From UBA2022 sp964621555 (GTDB lineage Bacteria > Patescibacteriota > Dojkabacteria > SC72): a stretch of DNA of 24,615 nt. Location: contig CAZUOO010000013.1 in NCBI GenBank assembly GCA_964621555.1, positions 1 through 24,615 on the forward strand, in the 5' to 3' direction. Position numbers and translations under genes: made by a program. The notes below the pieces were generated by a model. That model saw only the letters and a program-made list of their open reading frames with translations, did no database searches and was not told the origin of the DNA. Positions 8,128 through 15,810 of this stretch are shown here, in pieces; position 1 is the stretch's first letter; every line of letters starts with the position of its first letter.

Positions 8128-9619
8128 TATTAAGAGCAATGCGGTTGTATTACTGATATTCTCGCTCCTATCTAAAGCACTTGCCTTTGGAAGGGAGATT
8201 CTTCTTGCATATTACTTTGGAGTGGGATTGATGCTAGATGCCTTCAATACAGGTATTACATTCTCAAATACACTACTATTTATATTTAGTGGTGGGGCGT
8301 TTATACCAATTTTAATCTCATTTGCACTCGCAGTGAAGAGCAGGGAGCAAAAAAGGGAACTTAATGGTTTTCTACTTATTCTTTTTGTACTCTCAATAAT
8401 TATCTCATTAGCTACTGTAATTACCGCTCCATACTTTGTAGTGAATGTAAACGAGGCTATTAGGGAGGATGTGATATTGGTACTACGTCTCACTGCTTTC
8501 TCAAGTACTTTCTACGCGCTTTCTTCAATCATCCGTGCTTTGCTAAATAGTAAGGGGGAGTATAGGTTTAGTGGGGCACAAGATTTTGTAATGATTTTTA
8601 TAATATTAGTAGGTATTTTCATATCTCAAGGTGGCAATTCGTTGGTTATTCTCTCCTTATCATTTCTAATTGCATCAATGTTTCGAGTCCTGGTACAGAT
8701 ACCAATGGTTTATAGATATAGGGAGGATATATTTACAGGGATTGAAGTGAGGCGAGGGGCTATTATGAACTATGCGTCTTCACTATTTCCTATGATGCTT
8801 GCCACCTTAATTCCTCAAGTCATGATAATTGCTACGAGATTGCTATCTTCACAGATAGGGGAAGGGGTTGTATCTGGATTAAGTTATGCAGATAGAACGA
8901 GTGATTTGATAAAGAGTATTGTGGCATACTCACTTGGGGCTGTAATAGTTGCCCCGATGGCTCAGCATTTACAAGATGGAAAGTATGATCGCTTTATGAA
9001 GCTACTAAATAGGTCACTCCTTTTTGCATTTTTTGTTAGCATACCTATATTCTTTATCTTTATGCTTTGGGGGAAGGAGATTATATATATATTATATGAG
9101 AGAGGGTCATTTACCTCACAGGCTACGGTAATCACAGGAACAGCCCTATCATACTATTCTATCGCTACACTTTTCTCTTCACCAATATTTATACTTATGT
9201 CTGCAATGTATAGCGCAAAGAATTGGAAGGGAGTATTTCTAACCACCTCTATTGCCGTGTTTGTGGGATTGATGTTTATGTTGATGACTTATAAATCTAT
9301 TGGTGTTATAGGTATCGCAATTAGTTTGGGGATATACTCTGCCATCACCTTTACTATTCTGTACTTCACTATTCTCAAAATGGTAGGAGGTTTGTACAAA
9401 GGTGATTTTATATATGCACTCGGAAAACTATTCGTTGTAAATCTAATCTCATTCACCCTTGGTTATCTTATGTACGGTATCTCTCCTTTCCTGCTTCTGA
9501 TCATACCTGTTATATACATATTGATATCTATCATAACTAAGGAACCTCTATTCAAAGAGATTGTGGATATGGTTATTAGGTATCTATGGAAGAGGGGTTT
9601 AAAGGATACTTCGCTCTAG
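8117..9619 (+). CDS. murJ: MurJ/MviN-type lipid flippase
   Basis: A 500-residue MOP-superfamily transporter with about fourteen hydrophobic helices. Family features are visible: SKALAFGREILLAYYFG in helix 1, with the conserved Arg26, then DAFNTG and FSGGAFIPI in helix 2. GLSYADR and the later LYERGSFT segment are also typical of MviN proteins. MurJ moves lipid II across the membrane for peptidoglycan synthesis; related proteins flip other undecaprenyl-linked glycans. Because the gene sits in a surface-glycan operon beside a ligase-like gene, it might serve that glycan instead of, or as well as, lipid II. The ATG overlaps the previous gene by 11 bases. Its last 21 bases overlap the convergent methyltransferase gene. 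The family is secure, the cargo is not. Confidence 0.88.
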   Translation: MGNNIKSNAVVLLIFSLLSKALAFGREILLAYYFGVGLMLDAFNTGITFSNTLLFIFSGGAFIPILISFALAVKSREQKRELNGFLLILFVLSIIISLATVITAPYFVVNVNEAIREDVILVLRLTAFSSTFYALSSIIRALLNSKGEYRFSGAQDFVMIFIILVGIFISQGGNSLVILSLSFLIASMFRVLVQIPMVYRYREDIFTGIEVRRGAIMNYASSLFPMMLATLIPQVMIIATRLLSSQIGEGVVSGLSYADRTSDLIKSIVAYSLGAVIVAPMAQHLQDGKYDRFMKLLNRSLLFAFFVSIPIFFIFMLWGKEIIYILYERGSFTSQATVITGTALSYYSIATLFSSPIFILMSAMYSAKNWKGVFLTTSIAVFVGLMFMLMTYKSIGVIGIAISLGIYSAITFTILYFTILKMVGGLYKGDFIYALGKLFVVNLISFTLGYLMYGISPFLLLIIPVIYILISIITKEPLFKEIVDMVIRYLWKRGLKDTSL

Positions 9620-10483
9620 AATCTGCTCCTGATCTGGTGTTAGGCAGAATATATTATCATCTGTTCTCAACTGATCGAAACTATTAACTTTCACCAGTTT
9701 AGAAACATACTCTTTACTTCTTCTGAGCATATATATGCTGTAGAAAGGATATGAAGTTAATTTAGAATATAGCTTTTCAGGATTATATTTAGAATTCAGT
9801 TCTATTGAAATCAACGGTTTAAATTTCATTATAGTTTGATGGCCACCTTTTAATACTTGTGATTCCCAACCTTCTACATCAATTACCATCATGCTCACTT
9901 TTTCTACATTAAGCTTTTTGAGACTGCTGTCTAAGGTTTCTACCTTGACCGATATACTCCTATCTCCCTTCTCCTTGATGAAAGACGACGCCCCTCTGTT
10001 TATATCGGGTTTTATGTAGAGTTGCATGTTAGACTTCTTCTCCCCAAGCCCAATGTTAATTGGAGTTATATTGGAAATTGCGTTGAGCTTACAATTTCTC
10101 TCAATCATCTTAATCATTACAGGGTCAGGTTCAAATGCGTATGCCATACCCGATTGCCCAATTACCTTTGACGCAGACATTGAAAGTGGGGCAATGTTTG
10201 CTCCGACTTCTAGGAATACATCTCCTTCTCTAAGGAATCTCTCGAGTATGTTAACAACCCCTGCCTCATACCTACCTGTGTAGAAGATTGCTTCCTCAAT
10301 TCCCTTATCACTTGCAGGGTTTAATATAACTTTCTGTCCATCTCGGTTTTCAATAATCACCCTGTTTTTAGGTAGGGGGAGAAGTATCTTTGATACAAGA
10401 TTACCTACTCTTCTACTGCCTTTAATGTAGTGATTCTCTAGGAAATTGTGTAGTATATATGAGATTGATCTATCAATTGTCAT
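9599..10483 (-). CDS. FkbM-family SAM-dependent methyltransferase
   Basis: A 294-residue cytoplasmic Rossmann-fold methyltransferase. The SAM-binding motif is EVGANIA at residues 92-98, followed by the acidic ribose-contact region FEPDP (117-121). IDVEGWE (201-207) with VLKGG matches the FkbM signature. Proteins of this family O-methylate polyketides, glycolipids and surface sugars, and they are common in polysaccharide loci. Here the likely target is a sugar of the neighbouring glycan, which is inference from position only. It is the one minus-strand gene inside the glycan region and lies convergent to the flippase gene, overlapping it by 21 bases, with no room for a terminator. The ATG at 10481-10483 has no Shine-Dalgarno motif. 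Confidence 0.88.
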   Translation of the reverse strand: MTIDRSISYILHNFLENHYIKGSRRVGNLVSKILLPLPKNRVIIENRDGQKVILNPASDKGIEEAIFYTGRYEAGVVNILERFLREGDVFLEVGANIAPLSMSASKVIGQSGMAYAFEPDPVMIKMIERNCKLNAISNITPINIGLGEKKSNMQLYIKPDINRGASSFIKEKGDRSISVKVETLDSSLKKLNVEKVSMMVIDVEGWESQVLKGGHQTIMKFKPLISIELNSKYNPEKLYSKLTSYPFYSIYMLRRSKEYVSKLVKVNSFDQLRTDDNIFCLTPDQEQILERSIL

Positions 10484-10541
10484 TAGTACCTATAACATTG
10501 TATTATATTGATATTTATACCACACTTTAGAGTTAAGGAAT
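10484..10541. promoter_or_regulatory. Divergent promoter region, FkbM gene and glycosyltransferase
   Basis: This AT-rich spacer of 58 bases must serve both directions. On the minus strand a perfect TATAAT (10502-10507) lies 18 bases before the FkbM start. On the plus strand AAGGA (10535-10539) sits only 2 bases before the ATG, so it is badly spaced as a ribosome binding site. No convincing -35 hexamer was found for either gene. Confidence 0.4.
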
Positions 10542-11777
10542 ATGCTTAAAAACACTGATGTAATTCTAATCTCCTCCTGCAATTACACTCTACATACAAA
10601 AAATGTTTTGAACGCGCAGATCATTGCAGATGAGCTTGCTAATGCTGGCAACCGTGTATTGTTTGTTGAAAGTTTAGGTTTGAAGACTGTGCCCACGTTT
10701 GGAAAGACAGATAGGTATAAAGTGGTAAAAAGGTTGTTTGACTTTATTAAATTGGTGATAGGAGGGGTTATTAAACCTCGGAGTAATATATTTGTATTAC
10801 CTTTAGTCAGGTTACCCTTCGAGAATCATAGGGTGATTAAAAGAATCAATGAGTTGCTAATCACATACTTTATAAAACGGTATTCAAAAAAGTATCTCTC
10901 GCCAAATCCAATCCTATGGATATTCCTTCCTACAGGGCAATTCTTAATTGATACAGTCAAACACTCTGTGTCTATATACCACTGCGTAGACGACTATTCT
11001 GAAGTCCCTAATGTAGATAAATCATATGTATTGGCTCAGCAAGATCTAATATTGAAAAAGTCGGATTTAATAATCACAGTTTCTCCTGTTACGGCTAAGG
11101 AATTTAAAGAAAAGACTGATGAAAAGAAGGTGTACTATCTAAATAATGTTGCTAGATTTGAGTTCTTCAACCAGTCCCTTACAAAGAAGTACAAGGTTCC
11201 TGAAGATATGGAAGTGATTGTTAAAACGGGTAAACCAATTGTAGGGTTTATGGGTAATTTGGCTTCATATAAAGAGAATCTTGAGTTGCTTGCTCAGGTT
11301 GCTCACGATACTCCACAATACAACTACGTATTTATAGGGCCTATTGGGGCAGGGGAGGCATATACAAATGTTCTTCCATTACAGGAGTTAAGCAATGTGT
11401 ATTTGCTTGGCCCTAAGGATTACGATCAACTCCCACGATATTTCAAATATTTTGACGTAGCAGTTATTGCTAGAAGGAGGAACAAGGCTAATGAGGGAGG
11501 TTTTCCTCTTAAATACTTTGAATATCTTTCAAGTGGTCTTCCCGTTGTAGTAACCGGGATTGAATCTATTAAGGAGTTCTCTCGAAATACAAACTTAGGC
11601 TCGATTGCAGATAATAAAAAGGACTTTATATTTGCACTCACATACTGGATTGATATGAAACGTAAAAATAGGCAACAGTGCGATAAAAGGCTGAAAGTGC
11701 GGTTATCAATTGCGAGAGAAAATAGCTGGGAGAAAAGGATTAAAGATTTTGATAGAATAATTTCACAATATTTATGA
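10542..11777 (+). CDS. Glycosyltransferase, TuaH-like GT-B type
   Basis: A 411-residue GT-B fold glycosyltransferase. The N-terminal half includes ANAGNRVLFVESLG and the segment YHCVDDYSEV, followed by KSDLIITVSPVTA, a pattern seen in teichuronic-acid TuaH-like enzymes. The C-terminal half has VGFMGNLASYKENLELL, YVFIGPIG and GPKDYDQLPRYFKYFDVAV, then GFPLKYFEYLSSGLPVVVT, which matches the donor-sugar domain of GT4/GT1-like enzymes. It is a cytosolic or membrane-associated enzyme, probably building the same surface glycan as its neighbours. Donor and acceptor cannot be inferred. The ATG at 10542 is the first in frame and gives a normal start. The gene for a cohesin-domain protein follows after 13 bases, so the two are likely cotranscribed. 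Confidence 0.85.
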   Translation: MLKNTDVILISSCNYTLHTKNVLNAQIIADELANAGNRVLFVESLGLKTVPTFGKTDRYKVVKRLFDFIKLVIGGVIKPRSNIFVLPLVRLPFENHRVIKRINELLITYFIKRYSKKYLSPNPILWIFLPTGQFLIDTVKHSVSIYHCVDDYSEVPNVDKSYVLAQQDLILKKSDLIITVSPVTAKEFKEKTDEKKVYYLNNVARFEFFNQSLTKKYKVPEDMEVIVKTGKPIVGFMGNLASYKENLELLAQVAHDTPQYNYVFIGPIGAGEAYTNVLPLQELSNVYLLGPKDYDQLPRYFKYFDVAVIARRRNKANEGGFPLKYFEYLSSGLPVVVTGIESIKEFSRNTNLGSIADNKKDFIFALTYWIDMKRKNRQQCDKRLKVRLSIARENSWEKRIKDFDRIISQYL

Positions 11778-11790
11778 TATTATTTCAGCA

Positions 11791-12480
11791 ATGAATAGAA
11801 TTCTTACATACCTTTTAACAATTTTTATCTTTCTCCAGTTTGCAATCCCAGCTAGTGCAGCTGACCCAACATTTTCTATATACCCTAGTAAGGGTTCTGT
11901 GACTGTTGGTAAGACATTTATAATTGATGTGTTGATTGATAGTGCAGCTAATTCAGTTATACAGGCAAGAGCCACCCTACTATTTGATCCAACGTTGGTT
12001 AAGGTTGTGAAGTCTGAGTATAACGCATCGTTGTTCTGCTCATACCCATCCGATCAATTAAGCGTTGATAACAAGTATGGGGTGATTATGTTAACAGGAT
12101 TCTGTCAATCTGGTGTGGGTACCCCATACCTAACCGCAGGTGGGGCTGATGTATTTGCTCGGGTTGAGTTTGAGGTATTAAAGGCAGGAACTATTGATAT
12201 TGAATGGAATCACAACGGTAATAATCAGGATTTTATGAGTGTAATTATGAAAGACGGTAGTCCTCCTACCAATTTATTGCAGTCCAAGCCTACTAAAGCG
12301 TCATATACCACCTCTGGAACTGGTAGTGGTGTTAAACCTCCAACCTTCCCTGATACAGCGCTTAACCCTGGGTCTGCATCTTTAATCATAGGTGTTGGAC
12401 TAATAATCCTTGGAGCAGCATATTTGGCACTCGGACGAAAGGCAAAATCTAATATGAGAACCGTAGTGTTGTATGAGTAG
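11791..12480 (+). CDS. Exported cohesin-domain protein with LPXTG-like C-terminal signal
   Basis: The 229-residue product has a clear signal peptide (1-23, ending ASA) and one cohesin-like beta-sandwich domain (about 24-165). The domain shows GSVTVGKTFIIDVLIDS, ATLLFDPTLVKVV and VFARVEFEVLKAGT, in the typical order. Cohesins bind dockerins in cellulosomes; outside that setting they mediate surface protein interactions. Cys83 and Cys105 could form a disulfide. A Gly/Ser/Thr/Pro linker leads to FPDTA (186-190), a hydrophobic helix (about 197-214) and basic residues R216, K217 and K219, the layout of a sortase sorting signal with a non-standard pentapeptide. Nine further residues follow the basic cluster. 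If no sortase acts on it, the same tail would serve as a plain membrane anchor. No dockerin was recognised in this window. The gene overlaps the next by 8 bases. Confidence 0.82.
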   Translation: MNRILTYLLTIFIFLQFAIPASAADPTFSIYPSKGSVTVGKTFIIDVLIDSAANSVIQARATLLFDPTLVKVVKSEYNASLFCSYPSDQLSVDNKYGVIMLTGFCQSGVGTPYLTAGGADVFARVEFEVLKAGTIDIEWNHNGNNQDFMSVIMKDGSPPTNLLQSKPTKASYTTSGTGSGVKPPTFPDTALNPGSASLIIGVGLIILGAAYLALGRKAKSNMRTVVLYE

Positions 12481-13609
12481 CAGGAAAGAATTGAGAGTTG
12501 CTGTTGTACATGATTGGTTGTTGCAGGCGAGAGGTGCAGAGAGAGTGGTTGAGTCAATATTGGAGCTATACCCTCAAGCTGACATCTTCACACTCTTCTA
12601 TGATGAGAAGCGAATGATAAAGGAGTTTCCAATTTTAAAAGGTCGGAAGATAACTACAACTTGGTTAAATTACCTCCCTTTTATTAAGAAGATCTATAAA
12701 TACACATACTTTCTATGGCCGATGGCTATAGAATCTCTTGATTTTAGAGGTTACGATTTAGTGATTAGTTCAAGTGCATGTGCATCAAAAGGAATAATCA
12801 CTGGTGTAGATACCCCACACATATGTTATATGCATACCCCAATGAGATATGCATGGGACCAAACCTTTGACTACTTTAACCCTGAGAACTTTAGTTGGTG
12901 GAAGAGAATGGTAATTCCATTCTTTGTACACTACATAAGGATGTGGGATGTTACATCCACTTCAAGAATAGACTACCTCATTGCAAATTCCGACTTTATA
13001 GCTAAGAGAGTTATGAAATACTATAGAAGAGAGGCTGATGAAGTTGTATACCCTCCGGTATATGTAGAACGCGCAGACTATACAAAAAAGAAATCCAACT
13101 ACTACTTCGCCATTGCCCCTTATGAGGAAAATAAAGGGGGGAGATTAATGGTAGATGCAGCTATTAAATACGGCTTTAATCTAAAGATAGCGGGTGATGG
13201 AGGTTTAAAGAAAGAACTAGAGAAGAAAGCTAAAGGATATAATAATATTGAATTTCTAGGGTATATTTCAGAAGATGCCAAGTGGGATTATCTTGCTAAA
13301 GCTAAGGGTTTTCTTTTCTGTGGGGTAGAGGATTTTGGTATCGTAACTCTAGAAGCAATGGCCTCTGGGACGGCCGCTATTGCCCTTAAGAAGGGGGGGG
13401 CTCTCTCAACAGTTAAGGATGGTGTTAATGGTACCTTCTTCAATGAGAGTACCGTGGAGGATTTCAAGGAGGCAATGGATAGGTTTGAGCAACTATATAA
13501 CAAAGGTGTGTTCGTTCCAAAAGATCTTAATAGATATGCCACAGGTTTCAATAAAGAGGTGTTCCAAAAAAAGATTAGAAATATAGTCTCAAAACTGATT
13601 GAGAATTGA
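12473..13609 (+). CDS. GT4-family glycosyltransferase, WbaZ/mannosyltransferase-like
   Basis: A 378-residue GT-B enzyme. VAVVHDWLLQARGAERVVE is the acceptor-side glycine loop. CYMHTPMRYAWD is characteristic of the WbaZ-type GT4 group, whose known members transfer mannose to lipid-linked O-antigen. The donor domain has IAPYEENKGG, IAGDGG and the E-x7-E pair E286/E294 (EDFGIVTLE), then AMASGTAAIA. It likely extends the surface glycan; mannose is a family-based guess. The ATG overlaps the cohesin gene by 8 bases, so it is translationally coupled, an odd pairing of a glycan enzyme with a surface protein. A run of eight G bases at 13393-13400 lies in the coding region and is kept in frame here. 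Its stop codon overlaps the -35 box of the tRNA promoter. Confidence 0.92.
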   Translation: MSSRKELRVAVVHDWLLQARGAERVVESILELYPQADIFTLFYDEKRMIKEFPILKGRKITTTWLNYLPFIKKIYKYTYFLWPMAIESLDFRGYDLVISSSACASKGIITGVDTPHICYMHTPMRYAWDQTFDYFNPENFSWWKRMVIPFFVHYIRMWDVTSTSRIDYLIANSDFIAKRVMKYYRREADEVVYPPVYVERADYTKKKSNYYFAIAPYEENKGGRLMVDAAIKYGFNLKIAGDGGLKKELEKKAKGYNNIEFLGYISEDAKWDYLAKAKGFLFCGVEDFGIVTLEAMASGTAAIALKKGGALSTVKDGVNGTFFNESTVEDFKEAMDRFEQLYNKGVFVPKDLNRYATGFNKEVFQKKIRNIVSKLIEN

Positions 13610-13634
13610 AATATGTAGTATATTTTGATATATT
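13606..13634 (+). promoter_or_regulatory. Promoter of the tRNA-Phe/tRNA-Gly unit
   Basis: TTGAAA (13606-13611), a spacer of exactly 17 bases and TATATT (13629-13634) are followed 9 bases later by the first base of tRNA-Phe. The -35 box overlaps the stop codon of the upstream glycosyltransferase. Spacing and match are good for a sigma-70 type promoter. Confidence 0.65.
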
Positions 13635-13643
13635 CTATATTAT

Positions 13644-13716
13644 GCCGAGATAGCTCAGCTGGTAGAGCATTTGTCTGAAGAACAAAGGGTCCCCAGTTCA
13701 AACCTGGGTCTCGGCA
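13644..13716 (+). tRNA. tRNA-Phe (anticodon GAA)
   Basis: A complete cloverleaf of 73 bases. The acceptor arms GCCGAGA and TCTCGGC pair with one G-T contact. A D-arm GCTC...GAGC with loop AGCTGGTA follows, then the anticodon arm TTTGT/ACAAA with loop CTGAAGA, which places GAA as the anticodon. The T-arm is CCCAG/CTGGG with loop TTCAAAC. The discriminator base is A, as expected for Phe. The 3' CCA is not encoded (the following bases are TTT), so it would have to be added by a CCA-adding enzyme. Confidence 0.97.
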
Positions 13717-13724
13717 TTTTATTT

Positions 13725-13801
13725 GCGAGAGTAGTTCAATTGGTTAGAACGACACATTGCCAATGTGTAGGTTGCGGGTTCGAGTCCCGTCTCTCGCTCC
13801 A
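13725..13801 (+). tRNA. tRNA-Gly (anticodon GCC)
   Basis: A cloverleaf of 77 bases including an encoded CCA (13799-13801). The acceptor arms are GCGAGAG and CTCTCGC. The anticodon arm is ACACA/TGTGT with loop TTGCCAA, giving anticodon GCC. The T-arm is GCGGG/CCCGT with loop TTCGAGT, and the discriminator base is T as usual for bacterial tRNA-Gly. It lies 8 bases after tRNA-Phe, so both come from one transcript. Confidence 0.97.
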
Positions 13802-13842
13802 GAGCCTATTTGAAGAGTTCTCATTAATTATCAGAATATATA

Positions 13843-14457
13843 ATGAAACTTATACTTTTATCCAAATATTTTATAGATGCAGCTCAGATTGCCCTAAGGG
13901 ATTTCACACATAAACAGAATTCAGAGATTAATATTGCATTCTGTTCAAATGCCAGTGATGTGTATAAGGACGATAATAGGGTGCATGTGGAAATTTCTAG
14001 AGCGGAGTTAGCTGCGTCTGGGTTTAAATTGCAGGAACTTGATCTTAACGAGTCTCTCGATGAAATACTTCGTATTCTTAACTCCGTTGATGCTGTATTC
14101 TTTACAGGTGGTAGCTATTACAAATTAATGAGTTTAATAGTTACTTCTGGACTTGATATGGAATATAAAGGGTTATTACAAGAAGGACTTATTCATATAG
14201 GGTTTAGCGCCGGGGCGATGATATGTAGTGCTGATTTCAATGGATATGATGTCTTCGGAGTTCAAGACTATCGTGATGAAAAGATTAAACATGGGCTTGG
14301 GCTTTTTCACTACTACATTATTCCTCATTACTATGATAAACCTAAATATACAAAAGCATATCAGAGTGTTATCAAGGCTGGGTATAAAAATGTCATTCCT
14401 CTAACTAATAATCAGGCTATCGTGGTGAATGGCGATGATTGGGAACTAATTCAGTGA
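13843..14457 (+). CDS. Peptidase S51 family protein (peptidase E-like)
   Basis: A 204-residue cytoplasmic protein of the peptidase E (alpha-aspartyl dipeptidase) family. FFTGGSYYKLM matches the substrate-binding glycine loop. Ser122 in GFSAGAM is the expected nucleophile in the family's G-x-S-A-G elbow. His162 in IPHYYD occupies the usual histidine position near the end of the domain. Length is close to that of bacterial PepE, shorter than cyanophycinase. Family enzymes hydrolyse dipeptides with N-terminal Asp. In an organism with reduced metabolism this could serve peptide scavenging, which is speculation. It starts 41 bases after tRNA-Gly and could be on the same transcript; no separate promoter was seen. 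The Nudix gene follows after 11 bases. Confidence 0.88.
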   Translation: MKLILLSKYFIDAAQIALRDFTHKQNSEINIAFCSNASDVYKDDNRVHVEISRAELAASGFKLQELDLNESLDEILRILNSVDAVFFTGGSYYKLMSLIVTSGLDMEYKGLLQEGLIHIGFSAGAMICSADFNGYDVFGVQDYRDEKIKHGLGLFHYYIIPHYYDKPKYTKAYQSVIKAGYKNVIPLTNNQAIVVNGDDWELIQ

Positions 14458-14468
14458 ATATAGTTTAT

Positions 14469-14894
14469 ATGGATGACATGACTACAAAAATAAGCGTGGG
14501 AGTATTGGTATATAAGGGAGATCGTATCCTCTTTGGAAAGGCTAAGAACAAAGAAGGTGAGATTACATACTTCCTTCCAGTAGGGCACTTAGAATATATG
14601 GAATCATTCTCTGACTGTGCTAAAAGAGAGATACTTGAGGAGTGTGGCATAACAATTGAAGATATTAAACTCCAGTTCGTGTCTAATACCGATAGCTATA
14701 AACCAAAGCACTATGTGCATATTGGTCTAACTGCTAAATGGGTTAGTGGAGAACCTGAGGTACTTGAAGCTGGTAGTATATTAGGATGGGAGTGGAGGGA
14801 GCGCACTGATTTGCCTGAGAATCTAACCAAAGGTTCTAAGCTCACGTTAAGAGCATTGGAGGAGGGAATAAGGATGTATGATATTTATAAATAA
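14469..14894 (+). CDS. Nudix hydrolase
   Basis: A 141-residue protein with a perfect Nudix box at residues 39-61: G39, E45, then REILEECGI with the metal-binding Glu residues 54, 57 and 58. The family cleaves nucleoside diphosphates linked to another moiety, such as oxidised dNTPs, nucleotide sugars or ADP-ribose. The substrate cannot be predicted from the box alone. Three in-frame ATG codons compete: 14439 (inside the upstream gene), 14469 and 14478. I chose 14469, which avoids overlap and begins close to the first beta strand (KISVGVLVYKG); 14478 is equally possible. No Shine-Dalgarno motif helps decide. It is probably cotranscribed with the S51 peptidase gene. Confidence 0.92.
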   Translation: MDDMTTKISVGVLVYKGDRILFGKAKNKEGEITYFLPVGHLEYMESFSDCAKREILEECGITIEDIKLQFVSNTDSYKPKHYVHIGLTAKWVSGEPEVLEAGSILGWEWRERTDLPENLTKGSKLTLRALEEGIRMYDIYK

Positions 14895-14939
14895 TCTCCC
14901 ACTATTTCATATCTGTACTATACTTTGATAGACTGAAGT

Positions 14940-15731
14940 ATGGAGATACACAATAGAAACCCCAATAAGCTATACCTCTTATGGATGAGAGTGAGGAGAA
15001 ACTTCAAAATACCTAAGCAGATTATTGTATTACTAGTTGTTATACTTCTAATCTGGGGTATCTCATACCTAGGATATTTCAACATCACTAAGGTCTCAAT
15101 TACAAATGAGAAAGGGAAAGAACCTTTGCATATAACTACTGAATCATATGAGAAGATTAAGAGGAAGGTAGTGGGGGAGTCATACTTCAATGTTTCTGCA
15201 GATACCGTAGGGGGTGAACTTAAAAACAATTCATATATATTAAGCTACTGGATTGAGAAAGAGTTCCCTAGCCGTGTAAAAGTTGTGGTGAGGGAACGAG
15301 TTCCCTCATATCTAGTCGTATCTAAGGAGGGCAAGTGTGCTTTGTTGGATAAGGAAGCTTTCACACTTGAGGTGATAGAAGACTCAGAGATATGTCGTGG
15401 ATATAGTGAATCTGGGGTTGTAAAGATAACAGCTCATCCTTTTCCTGTACTTACTATGGGAAATCAATCCTCCTTCTACTATATCTATAATGTTAATAAT
15501 ATTGAGAGAATTTTCAGCAGATACAACTATAAAATACAGGGGGTAAATATTAAAGACGGTGTGTGTGAATTATTCATATCAGACAAGCAAAGTGTAGTAG
15601 TCTCTTTTAATCAGGATCTGGAGATACAGCTCGCTAGATTTGTAGTTGTCATTGACGATATTCGGAGTAAAAATGTGGACTTTAAGCTTCTAGACCTGAG
15701 ATATGAAAGACCTGTAATAAGAGGGGGGTAA
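14940..15731 (+). CDS. ftsQ: Cell division protein FtsQ/DivIB
   Basis: A 263-residue bitopic membrane protein: a short basic cytoplasmic tail, one transmembrane helix (about 27-45) and an extracytoplasmic POTRA-type domain starting ITKVSITNEKG. The segment IEKEFPSRVKVVVRERVPSYLVV is the conserved FtsQ/DivIB motif (strand, R-V, then ER-P). FtsQ links the cytosolic Z-ring to septal peptidoglycan synthases. Sequence similarity in this family is weak, but the position directly before ftsA and ftsZ makes the call secure. A TATACT at 14919-14924 lies 15 bases before the ATG and may be its -10 box, though no good -35 was found. There is no Shine-Dalgarno motif. A perfect inverted repeat lies in the coding region at 15289-15308. 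Confidence 0.88.
   Translation: MEIHNRNPNKLYLLWMRVRRNFKIPKQIIVLLVVILLIWGISYLGYFNITKVSITNEKGKEPLHITTESYEKIKRKVVGESYFNVSADTVGGELKNNSYILSYWIEKEFPSRVKVVVRERVPSYLVVSKEGKCALLDKEAFTLEVIEDSEICRGYSESGVVKITAHPFPVLTMGNQSSFYYIYNVNNIERIFSRYNYKIQGVNIKDGVCELFISDKQSVVVSFNQDLEIQLARFVVVIDDIRSKNVDFKLLDLRYERPVIRGG
15289..15308. repeat. Perfect inverted repeat inside ftsQ
   Basis: Arms TGAGGGAAC and GTTCCCTCA (9 bases each) are separated by GA. A further copy of GAGTTCCCT lies upstream at 15261-15269, repeating 15298-15306, so the middle AGGGAAC (15291-15297) could pair with either copy. It encodes the conserved VRERVPS of FtsQ, so chance is possible. Confidence 0.6.
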
Positions 15732-15781
15732 TATATCTGTTGACTTTAAAGCAACGCTTTGCAACAATCATAAATAGTTAC

Positions 15782-15810
15782 TTGATTAAATCTATATTTT
15801 CTAATATATT
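15782..15810 (+). promoter_or_regulatory. Candidate distal promoter of ftsA-ftsZ
   Basis: TTGATT (15782-15787), a 17-base spacer and TATATT (15805-15810) lie in the 121-base gap between ftsQ and ftsA. It would give a leader of roughly 35 bases. The rest of the gap holds a 5-bp hairpin, AAAGC-AAC-GCTTT, at 15748-15760 without a T-run, so it is a poor terminator. Confidence 0.5.

Noticed and set aside
13836..13845. TATAAT overlapping the start of the S51 peptidase gene as its promoter
   Set aside because: The box includes the ATG itself, so it cannot direct a transcript that contains that start codon.
15748..15760. Hairpin AAAGC-AAC-GCTTT after ftsQ as a terminator
   Set aside because: The stem is only 5 pairs and no T-run follows, so it is unlikely to stop transcription.
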